Of a stretch of 7,496 nucleotides of DNA, positions 1 to 6,352 are shown in pieces. The notes below the pieces were generated by a model, which saw only the letters and a program-made list of their open reading frames with translations, was not told the DNA's origin and did not search any database. This DNA is from Clostridia bacterium (GTDB lineage: Bacteria; Bacillota; Clostridia; Oscillospirales; Acutalibacteraceae). How positions within the stretch are numbered: the stretch's first letter is position 1; each line of letters starts with the position of its first letter. Position numbers and translations under genes: made by a program. Location: contig CAAFXQ010000235.1 of the NCBI GenBank assembly GCA_900767015.1, forward strand, positions 1 through 7,496, written 5' to 3'.

Positions 1-321
1 GAATACTTTTACGTTTTAAATAACCTTGTTGAAAACAACACTAATATAGGAATAGATTTTTATGGAAACGCTGGATATTGTAATAATCAAAGCCTTGATC
101 AACCACGATACTCAGTAGCTGCAGGAAATATTATAAAAAAATCAGTATGTGATTATTCGGCGGCCAAGTTACTCCCGGCTGCCGGAACGGTCGGCAGTAA
201 ATGGCTCGAGATTGACAAGGGCACTCTTGTTGATAGAAAACAAAAGTTCACAAACCATGCTTTCGTCGGCGGCGTAGTCCGAGCGAATCCACTGGAGAAT
301 AATGCCCGTACTGCCGTTTAA
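1..321 (+). pseudogene. Truncated right-handed beta-helix protein fragment (5' end off window, 3' end lost)
   Basis: Plus frame 1 is open from the first base to a TAA at 319-321. Codons 1-53 read like a real protein: they contain NIGIDFYGNAGY, SLDQPRYSVAAGN and SVCDYSA, an order that I recall from right-handed parallel beta-helix proteins (pectate-lyase-like fold), where a GIDF-G...DQ-R...GN segment precedes further coils. In those proteins more beta-helix coils follow. Here the resemblance stops near codon 54 (about base 160), and the frame continues antisense to the end of the tetR gene, so codons 55-106 are probably not native. The first 150 bases are about 29 % GC and use ATA three times and many AAA, AAT and TTA codons, unlike the GC-richer genes to the right. 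Such folds occur in polysaccharide lyases and other glycan-binding enzymes, but no catalytic residues are in this piece. It may be a gene broken by rearrangement or a contig-end assembly join. The family call is from memory of motifs and is moderate. Confidence 0.5.
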
Positions 322-765
322 GATATACGAATAGATATACTGCTCGGCGTCCTTGACAAACGATATGTTGAGATTCTCGATAAACTGTAAAATCGACTGC
401 TGCATGAACCTGGAACGAAAGTCAGGCTCGGCGGAATCGACAAGAAGCGTCCGGAACTGCTTGTCGTTATCTTTGATATATTTCAGAAAGGACAAAATGT
501 ACTTGTGTGCGCCGACGTCGTTTTCTGCGCCGATTTTCTTTAAGTGCTCCTCGGTTGACAATAACAGCTCATTTTCAACCTCTGACAGCAAATCCTTCGG
601 TTCATTGTAATGCGCATAAAAGGTTGAGCGGTTCAGTTCGGCTCTTTGGCAAAGCTCTCGGACGGAGATTTTGTCAACGGAGCCTTTTTCTTTTAATAAA
701 TCCATGATTGCGTTTTTAAACAGCAGTTTGGAAAGTCGCGTTCTTTGATTATTTTTTGTATTCAT
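169..765 (-). CDS. TetR/AcrR-family transcriptional regulator, likely repressor of the adjacent rhamnoside operon
   Basis: This 198-residue protein has the usual TetR length. Residues about 9-60 form the N-terminal DNA-binding domain, with the helix-turn-helix at about 33-60 (ISVRELCQRAELNRSTFYAHY); the NRSTFYAHY recognition helix is typical of the family. The remainder is the helical ligand-binding and dimerisation domain, of the kind common in clostridial TetR proteins with a YIYSYILNGSTGIILQWI helix near residues 142-159. No membrane segment or signal is present. The ATG at 763-765 is preceded on the minus strand by a weak GGCGG about 8 bases upstream. The gene is divergent from the symporter gene across 146 bases containing palindromic sites, so autoregulation and control of the operon are the natural inference. 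The ligand is unknown; rhamnose, a rhamnoside or a released aglycone are candidates. TetR-type control of rhamnose use is unusual: the regulators I know for this pathway belong to the AraC, DeoR and LacI families. Confidence 0.9.
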   Translation of the reverse strand: MNTKNNQRTRLSKLLFKNAIMDLLKEKGSVDKISVRELCQRAELNRSTFYAHYNEPKDLLSEVENELLLSTEEHLKKIGAENDVGAHKYILSFLKYIKDNDKQFRTLLVDSAEPDFRSRFMQQSILQFIENLNISFVKDAEQYIYSYILNGSTGIILQWIRSDYAADESMVCELLFSINKSALVNLEPFTADRSGSRE

Positions 766-792
766 CTTTTATACCGCCATTTCATTTTTCTT

Positions 793-844
793 TTGTCGGT
801 TTAATAGCCATCTTTAAACAAACTGATGATTGTCAAACCGACAA
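793..844. promoter_or_regulatory. Candidate operator: inverted repeat flanking the divergent promoters
   Basis: TTGTCGGTTT at 793-802 is the exact reverse complement of AAACCGACAA at 835-844. The arms are 10 bases each, with centres 42 bases apart, close to four helical turns. The right arm also forms a compact imperfect palindrome on its own: TTGTC at 830-834 and GACAA at 840-844 around a 5-base centre. This 15-base element covers the -35 box of the symporter promoter and a TTGACA box facing tetR. A TetR dimer bound there would block both promoters, and the second copy at 793 could allow cooperative binding or looping. The repeat is directly visible; the assignment to the neighbouring TetR is inference. 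Confidence 0.5.
811..836 (-). promoter_or_regulatory. Possible tetR promoter (-35 only is clear)
   Basis: On the minus strand a perfect TTGACA lies at 836-831 and reads toward tetR. It overlaps, back to back, the -35 box of the divergent symporter promoter. No good -10 lies 16-18 bases downstream: TAAAGA at 816-811 gives a spacer of only 14, and TATTAA at 806-801 gives 24. The -35 call therefore stands on its sequence and position only. Confidence 0.3.
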
Positions 845-858
845 GGTGTCGTTATAAT
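830..858 (+). promoter_or_regulatory. Sigma-A-type promoter of the symporter/rhamnosidase operon
   Basis: TTGTCA at 830-835 (one mismatch to TTGACA) is followed after exactly 17 bases by a perfect TATAAT at 853-858. Transcription would start near 865 and give a leader of about 47 bases before the symporter ATG at 912. The -35 box is embedded in the TTGTC...GACAA palindrome, as expected for a repressor-controlled promoter. I saw no convincing catabolite-control (cre) element in the region. Confidence 0.75.
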
Positions 859-875
859 GAAAGTGTAATATAAAA

Positions 876-895
876 TTTGCTTGTTGTCAAGCAAA
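876..895. promoter_or_regulatory. Perfect 8-base palindrome in the operon leader
   Basis: TTTGCTTG at 876-883 and CAAGCAAA at 888-895 are exact reverse complements around TTGT. The element starts about 11 bases after the predicted transcription start and ends 4 bases before the GAGG ribosome binding site at 900-903. As DNA it could be a second operator, differing in sequence from the TTGTCGGTTT element. As RNA it would be an 8-bp, AT-rich hairpin with a 4-base loop just upstream of the ribosome binding site. It lacks a U-run and is not terminator-like. Confidence 0.5.
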
Positions 896-911
896 AAGTG
901 AGGTAGAGAAT

Positions 912-2447
912 ATGAAAAAAGTGATGAATGCTCCGGTTTTTGAAAGCCGGATCAAAAATCAGGACGTCCAGAAAAGTGAAAAATGGCTCGGCTATCTGCT
1001 CGGTCCTGCGGGTGCGCTTCTTTTAAATGCGGTGCTTGCGACCTATCTGAATGTTTATTACACGGATGTTTTGAAGCTGACGGGACTTTGGGGCGGAGCG
1101 TTTCTGACTGTTTTCCCGATTATCTCAAAAATCATTGATGCGATTACCAACGTCATCATGGGCTACATCATCGACCGTACCAAGACGCCGCAAGGCAAAG
1201 CACGTCCGTGGCTTCTTCTTTCCGCTCCGCTTTTGACGGTCACCGGCATTTTGCTGTTTGTTGTGCCGAACGGAAGCGACACCGTACAGGCAATCTGGGT
1301 CATGATTTCCTATAACCTGTTCTATTCGTTCGCTTACACGATTTTCAACATGAGCCATAACCTCATGGTTCCGCTTTCCACAAGAAACAGCGAACAAAGA
1401 GGCTCGCTTTCCGTCTTCAATCAGATTTCGACAATCATGATGAGCGGTATTCTCGTTGCGCTCATCTTCCCGATGGTTATTATGCCGGCTTTAGGCGTTG
1501 ATAAGGGCAAATGGATTACCGTCATGACAATTCTTTCGGTGCTCGCCCTGCCGCTGACGCTTCTTGAGTACTACTTTACCAAGGAAAGAGTTACCCTCGA
1601 GGGCGGCGAAACCAAGGACGCCGAGGTTCCGTATAAGAAACAGCTCAAGGCGATTTTTACCGATAAATACACCCTGATTATTTTTGCCTATTTCCTGATT
1701 TACACCTGCGGCTCGAGCCTGAAGAACCTCGGTCTTGTGTATTTTTCAAACTACGTTCTCGGCACCTATAACGACGGTATTACGCAGACGATGCTTTCCG
1801 TTATCGGCGGTATTCCGATGGGTATCGGTATCTTCGCCGTATGGCCGCTCGCCAAGAAATTCGGCAAGCGCAACGTCACGATGTGGGGCTTTGTTCTTTA
1901 CGCAATCGGCAGCTTAATCTGTTGGCTGTTCCCGACGAATATGGTCATCGTTTTAATCGGTCAGTTCATCAAGAACATCGGCGGACTTCCGTGCTCGTAT
2001 GTGTTCATGGCTCTTTTTGCAGACGTACTCGACCATATCGAATGGAAAAGCGGTTTCCGCTGTGACGGCGTTTCGATGTCCATTTTCAACATCATCGCCG
2101 TTTCAAGCGTCGGTATCTGCACGGGCATTTTCAACATGATGCTTGCCAAAACCGGCTATATTGCTCCCGAAATGAATGCCGCCGGACAGGCAATCGCCGC
2201 CGCTCAGCCCGAATCGGTCAAAACGGCTATCACCTTTGCGTTCGTCGGATTGGAAACCATTACGGGTATTGTCCTTGCTGTGCTCCTGATTTTCCTCAAC
2301 GTCGAAAAGGGCTTGAAAGAGAAGCAGGAGGAAATCAGAATCCGCAAAGGCCTTGCCGCAGAAACCGCTTCTGACGAAGCGGTAACCGATGACAGTACAA
2401 ATACTTCTGAAGCAGAGACTGCACACGACAGTGAAATTAACGGGTAA
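912..2447 (+). CDS. GPH-family (MelB-like) sugar:cation symporter, probably for rhamnose or rhamnosides
   Basis: This 511-residue membrane protein has about 12 hydrophobic segments, beginning near residues 26-47, 58-78 and 100-119. It has the hallmark GPH loop after helix 2, DRTKTPQGKARPW (88-100), equivalent to the MelB/LacS loop between helices 2 and 3. The family imports glycosides, pentosides or hexuronides with Na+ or H+. In MelB two helix-2 aspartates, D55 and D59, bind the coupling cation. Here the aligned positions are D76 and N80 (DAITN), so the second acid is missing. The C-terminal tail from about 462 is hydrophilic; its last 30 residues carry 9 acidic and no basic Lys/Arg residues. 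The ATG is 8 bases after GAGG at 900-903. It is the first gene of the operon, and the rhamnosidase and rhamnulokinase downstream suggest a rhamnoside or rhamnose substrate. That specificity is inferred from neighbours only. Confidence 0.9.
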   Translation: MKKVMNAPVFESRIKNQDVQKSEKWLGYLLGPAGALLLNAVLATYLNVYYTDVLKLTGLWGGAFLTVFPIISKIIDAITNVIMGYIIDRTKTPQGKARPWLLLSAPLLTVTGILLFVVPNGSDTVQAIWVMISYNLFYSFAYTIFNMSHNLMVPLSTRNSEQRGSLSVFNQISTIMMSGILVALIFPMVIMPALGVDKGKWITVMTILSVLALPLTLLEYYFTKERVTLEGGETKDAEVPYKKQLKAIFTDKYTLIIFAYFLIYTCGSSLKNLGLVYFSNYVLGTYNDGITQTMLSVIGGIPMGIGIFAVWPLAKKFGKRNVTMWGFVLYAIGSLICWLFPTNMVIVLIGQFIKNIGGLPCSYVFMALFADVLDHIEWKSGFRCDGVSMSIFNIIAVSSVGICTGIFNMMLAKTGYIAPEMNAAGQAIAAAQPESVKTAITFAFVGLETITGIVLAVLLIFLNVEKGLKEKQEEIRIRKGLAAETASDEAVTDDSTNTSEAETAHDSEING

Positions 2448-2498
2448 CGAAGTATGTTATTACTACAAGAAAGTCATAGAATCTAACGGAGAAATCTT

Positions 2499-5168
2499 AT
2501 GAACGCAATCAACTTAAAAACAGAATATCTCAAAAATCCCGTCGGCATCGGCATCACGAAGCCCCGGCTTTTCTGGAACTGCGAGGGCGGAATAAAGCAG
2601 ACCGCATACAAAATTATTGCCGAAAATGAAGATGGCGAAGTTTTGTGGGACAGCGGAAAGGTCGAATCCGACCAAATGACGCATATTCCTTGGGGCGGAA
2701 AGCCGCTTCATGCAAGAGACAGAGTATATTGGAGCGTTACGCTTTGGGACGAAAACAGAAAAGAGGGCGAAGAAAGCGAAAAAGCCTTTTTCGAAATCGG
2801 ACTTCTGAGTAAATCCGACTGGAAAGCCGAATGGATTACCGGTAATTACACCGCCGACGCCACAACGGAAAACAAAAAGAAAAAAATCGGAAAATCATTT
2901 CTTTTGCAGGGCGTGGATTTTTTGATTGAAAGCAATAAGTCCGAGAGCCAGAAACGGTACCCGGTGGACTGCTTCCGAAGGATTTTTACCCTTGGAAAAA
3001 ACGTAAAAAAAGCAAGACTTTATATCACTGCCCGCGGAATCTACGAAGCGAGACTTGGCGGAGAGAAGATCGGTGACTTTTGCCTTGCTCCGGGGATCAC
3101 CGACTACAAAAAGCGTATTCAGCTTCAGACTTATGATGTTACGGATATGCTCAAAACCGGCAACAACGTGCTGACTGTTGAGCTTGCCGACGGTTGGTAC
3201 CGGGGCTCGGTCGGTGCGTGGGGCTTAAAGCAGGAATACGGAAGCGAAACGAAGTTTATTGCTCAGCTTGAAATGACGTTTGACGACGGCACGAAGGACG
3301 TTGTCATCACCGACGAAAAATGGCGGTGGAGCAACGACGGCGCAATTCGTTTTGCCGACAACAAGGACGGCGAAATCGTTGATGCAAACCAAAAGTCGAG
3401 CTATAACGGCTATGCAAAGGTAACCTCCTGCGCTGTTGTACCTACCGCTTCCAACAATGTTGCCATCAAAGAAAAAGAACGCTTCAAACCCGAAATTATC
3501 AGAACTCCGTCGGGTAAAACCGTTCTTGACTTTAAACAGAATTTTGCCGGCTATCTTGAATTTACGCTGACCGCAAAACAGGGAGACAAGGTTTTCCTGC
3601 GCTTCGGCGAAATGCTTGACGAAAACGGTGAATTTACTCAAAAGAACATACAGTGCACAAACAAGCACATCACGACCCCTTTACAGCAGGTCAATTACAC
3701 CTGCAAAGACGGCGAAAACCGCTACAAAACCAAGTTTGCGATTTTCGGCTTTCAGTATGTCCTCGTTGAAACGGACGTTCCGTTCACAGCCGATGATTTT
3801 ACGGGTATTGCCATATATTCCGACATGGAACAGACGGGCTTTTTCGAGTCGTCAAACGAACTTCTCAACAAGTTCGTCGAAGCGACCGTCTGGTCAACGA
3901 AGAGCAACAGCGCTGATTTGCCGACCGACTGTCCGACAAGAGAGCGTCACGGCTGGACAGGCGACGCACAGATCTTCTTCCCGAGTGCCGCTTATCTGTT
4001 CGATTATGCGACGTTTTCAAAGAAGTTTCTCACGGATATGTACGACTGGCAGACGAAAGACGGAAAGCTTCCGCAGATTGCACCGCCGGGCGGCATTGAT
4101 TTCTTTATGTCGATGATGAACGGAAGCGTCGGCTGGGCGGACGCCGGAATCATCATTCCGTACGCTTTTTACAAGCAGTACGGCGACCGGGACATTCTCA
4201 CCGAATACTACGACCGCATGAAACGTTACGCTGAATTTATGGTCAGCCGCATCGGTAAAAATGCGCCGCTTTCTAAGCCCCATAAGGTCAAGGGCGAAGC
4301 ACGCAAATACGTTGTCAACGCCGGTCAGTCCTACGGCGAATGGGCGGAACCGGCAGACGTGTTCCCGAACGATTGGACAAACTGCGTTCTTCCTCACCCC
4401 GAGGTTTCGACCGCCTACACAAGCTATGTGTTAGGGCTGATGAGTGAAATTGCGCATGAGGTCGGCAACAAAACGGACGAAAAGCGCTATGCCGATTATA
4501 GCGAGAACTGCAAAAAGGCGTATCAGGCGCTTGTCAGAACCGAGGACTTTTCACTTGACACCGACCGGCAGGCATGCCTTGTCAGACCGCTTGCTTTCGG
4601 CTTACTCGACGACAGTCAGACCGAATACGCAAAGAAGAGACTGTTAAAAGCGCTCGAAAACTACGGGTACCGTCTCGGAACGGGCTTTCTTTCGACGCCG
4701 CTGATTCTGTCCGTACTCGAAAAATATGACCTTGAAGCCGCTTTCCGGCTTTTGGAAAACGAGGAAATGCCCGGCTGGCTGTTCATGCCGAAAAACGGCG
4801 CCACCACCGTGTGGGAGTCCTGGGAGGGCACGAAAGCACAAGGCGGTATCGCTTCGCTGAACCACTACTCAAAGGGTGCGGTGTGTCAGTGGCTGTTTTC
4901 GTCGATGTGCGGAATCAATGTTGACGGCGAAAATCATTTTGTAATTGCACCAAAAGTCGGCGGTCACTTTACTTACGCCAAAGCCGAGTACAAGAGCGTT
5001 TTCGGACTTGTCAAGTCCGGTTGGACTGTTGAGGGAGGAAAAACCGTTTTCACGGTGGAAATTCCGGCTAACTGTACGGCGGACATTATCTTGCCGGACG
5101 GAGAAAGAAAGACCGTTTCGGCGGGAAAGTATACATTCTCTTTGGTTCATAAGGAGGAAACCGTATGA
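2499..5168 (+). CDS. Cytoplasmic GH78 alpha-L-rhamnosidase
   Basis: The enzyme hydrolyses terminal non-reducing alpha-L-rhamnose from glycosides or oligosaccharides with inversion. The 889 residues show the usual GH78 order: an Ig/Fn3-like N-terminal domain (about 1-103), a beta-sandwich rhamnosidase N domain (about 155-325), a concanavalin-like domain (about 330-440), an (alpha/alpha)6 catalytic barrel (about 445-790) and a C-terminal beta domain (about 805-885). The barrel has DCPTRERHGWTGD, placing D477, E482 and D489 with the same spacing as the D567/E572/D579 group known from Bacillus sp. GL1 RhaB; E482 is the predicted general acid. TTVWESWEG places E773 as the probable general base. 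No signal peptide is present (start MNAINLKTEY), so it acts in the cytoplasm on imported substrate. Residues about 118-152 form a Lys-rich stretch that looks like an insertion between the first two domains. GGAG at 2488-2491 sits 7 bases before the ATG. The stop overlaps the next start (ATGA), indicating translational coupling. Confidence 0.95.
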   Translation: MNAINLKTEYLKNPVGIGITKPRLFWNCEGGIKQTAYKIIAENEDGEVLWDSGKVESDQMTHIPWGGKPLHARDRVYWSVTLWDENRKEGEESEKAFFEIGLLSKSDWKAEWITGNYTADATTENKKKKIGKSFLLQGVDFLIESNKSESQKRYPVDCFRRIFTLGKNVKKARLYITARGIYEARLGGEKIGDFCLAPGITDYKKRIQLQTYDVTDMLKTGNNVLTVELADGWYRGSVGAWGLKQEYGSETKFIAQLEMTFDDGTKDVVITDEKWRWSNDGAIRFADNKDGEIVDANQKSSYNGYAKVTSCAVVPTASNNVAIKEKERFKPEIIRTPSGKTVLDFKQNFAGYLEFTLTAKQGDKVFLRFGEMLDENGEFTQKNIQCTNKHITTPLQQVNYTCKDGENRYKTKFAIFGFQYVLVETDVPFTADDFTGIAIYSDMEQTGFFESSNELLNKFVEATVWSTKSNSADLPTDCPTRERHGWTGDAQIFFPSAAYLFDYATFSKKFLTDMYDWQTKDGKLPQIAPPGGIDFFMSMMNGSVGWADAGIIIPYAFYKQYGDRDILTEYYDRMKRYAEFMVSRIGKNAPLSKPHKVKGEARKYVVNAGQSYGEWAEPADVFPNDWTNCVLPHPEVSTAYTSYVLGLMSEIAHEVGNKTDEKRYADYSENCKKAYQALVRTEDFSLDTDRQACLVRPLAFGLLDDSQTEYAKKRLLKALENYGYRLGTGFLSTPLILSVLEKYDLEAAFRLLENEEMPGWLFMPKNGATTVWESWEGTKAQGGIASLNHYSKGAVCQWLFSSMCGINVDGENHFVIAPKVGGHFTYAKAEYKSVFGLVKSGWTVEGGKTVFTVEIPANCTADIILPDGERKTVSAGKYTFSLVHKEETV

Positions 5169-6337
5169 AAAAAGTAATTTCGGCAATTTTATCTGTAGTA
5201 CTTGTGTTTTCTTTGTCCGCTTTCGCCTTTGCGGAAAACTCACAGCAGGAGGAGAGTGCATCGGTGACAATGGGCTACACACATTTTGAGGATCCGAGGA
5301 GCACTTGTCAGCAAAATCTTGACAAGTTCAAAAATATTGTCGGGATTGTTTTTAAGGCGATGATCGGCAGTATCGGCACGGGCGGAAAATACGTCAATCA
5401 GGACGGAAGCTACGCCCATATTTCGGCTTCTTCCTCTTTTCGCCATTGTATGAACCACCCGGCGCTTGAGGGCTTCGGTGAATACGTTCTGCCGTGGGAA
5501 AACGGAGCAGTCAAAACGCTCGTACCGCCGCTTTCGCTCGACTTTATGTGTCGCTGTTTAGGCTATGACAGTAAGACGGTTGCCGACGGAATCAATTTCC
5601 TGATTGATATGAAAAACGAGGACAACCTGAAAGTCCTTGACTACTACACGCAAGAAGAAAAGCAGGCGGACGAAAGCAAACATTCAACCAAGCTGATTTT
5701 TGTTCCCGGTGAGCCCGACGCACCGTTTGCGGTTGTGACAGCCGGCGGCGGCTTCAACTCGGTCTGCATGATTCAGGAGGCTTTTCCGATTGCCATGAAG
5801 CTCCACGAAAAGGGTTACAACGTCTTTATGCTCAAGTACAGAGTTGGAGAACACGAAGATGATACCGATGAGTTTGACAAACGATACCGGGCTTACGAGG
5901 ATGCCGGAAAGGCAGTCCGTTACATCTTCGAAAACGCCGAAGAATTGGGTGTACCGACCGAGAACTATTCCATGTGGGGCTTTTCTGCCGGCGCAAGAAT
6001 CACGCTGACCTTTGCGACGGACAGCAAATACGGCTATGTCGCAAATGGGCTTCCCAAGCCCTGCATGATTGCTCCGGTTTATGTCGAGCCGTGGGCGGAT
6101 ATTGAATGTAACGAAACGGTTCCCGCCGTATTCATGGGAATGGGCACAAACGACGAATACTACGGCGAAACCGGCTGTGAAGCGTGTAAAACGCTTTGTG
6201 AGAAGCTGAACGGTGCAGGCGTTGACGCCGTGTATGAGGAATATGAAAACATGAAGCACGGCTTCGGTCTCGGAGTCGGAACAATCGCCGAGGGCTGGCT
6301 TGACCGGGCGGCTGCACTTTGGGAAAAGCAATTTTAA
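5165..6337 (+). CDS. Secreted alpha/beta-hydrolase, probable carbohydrate esterase
   Basis: This 390-residue protein starts with a clear Sec signal peptide: MKK, a hydrophobic core, and a likely cleavage after AFA at residue 23. No lipobox cysteine follows. Residues about 165-390 form an alpha/beta-hydrolase domain. Visible parts are a GGGF oxyanion loop (194-197), the nucleophile elbow GFSAG with S274, the acid D330 in GTNDEYYG and the histidine H365 in MKHGFGLG. Spacing and style resemble the esterase/lipase group that includes acetyl- and feruloyl-esterase-like enzymes. Residues about 35-165 have no domain I recognise. The ATG overlaps the rhamnosidase stop by 4 bases and follows a perfect AAGGAGG (5151-5157) by 7 bases, so this start is firm. 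In this operon it probably removes acyl groups from a rhamnose-bearing glycan outside the membrane before uptake. Substrate is inferred from context; a peptidase or lipase role is less likely. Confidence 0.85.
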   Translation: MKKVISAILSVVLVFSLSAFAFAENSQQEESASVTMGYTHFEDPRSTCQQNLDKFKNIVGIVFKAMIGSIGTGGKYVNQDGSYAHISASSSFRHCMNHPALEGFGEYVLPWENGAVKTLVPPLSLDFMCRCLGYDSKTVADGINFLIDMKNEDNLKVLDYYTQEEKQADESKHSTKLIFVPGEPDAPFAVVTAGGGFNSVCMIQEAFPIAMKLHEKGYNVFMLKYRVGEHEDDTDEFDKRYRAYEDAGKAVRYIFENAEELGVPTENYSMWGFSAGARITLTFATDSKYGYVANGLPKPCMIAPVYVEPWADIECNETVPAVFMGMGTNDEYYGETGCEACKTLCEKLNGAGVDAVYEEYENMKHGFGLGVGTIAEGWLDRAAALWEKQF

Positions 6338-6352
6338 AAGGAGTGGATTTTC

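Noticed and set aside
158..184. Imperfect inverted repeat as a terminator of tetR
   Set aside because: On the minus strand the stem has one mismatch and an 11-base loop and is followed by AATAATC rather than a U-run; the nearest T-run is about 12 bases further and lies beyond the composition break.
353..707. Plus-strand open frames inside tetR
   Set aside because: Antisense to a convincing TetR protein, short, Ser/Arg-rich, and without recognisable features.
766..911. Catabolite-control (cre) site in the divergent promoter region
   Set aside because: No sequence with the required central CG and flanking half-sites was found; the 876-895 palindrome has a TTGT centre.
2448..2498. Terminator or separate promoter between symporter and rhamnosidase
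   Set aside because: The 51 bases hold only a GGAG ribosome binding site; no stem with a T-run and no -35/-10 pair was seen.
4869..5282. Minus-strand open frame across the rhamnosidase/esterase junction
   Set aside because: It is opposite two well-supported, coupled genes, and its composition (many Arg, Ser, Pro) is typical of a shadow frame.
5684..6331. Long minus-strand open frame (215 codons) antisense to the esterase
   Set aside because: It mirrors a gene with a complete catalytic triad and signal peptide, has no plausible ribosome binding site, and its translation shows no domain; it is a by-product of GC-rich codon use.
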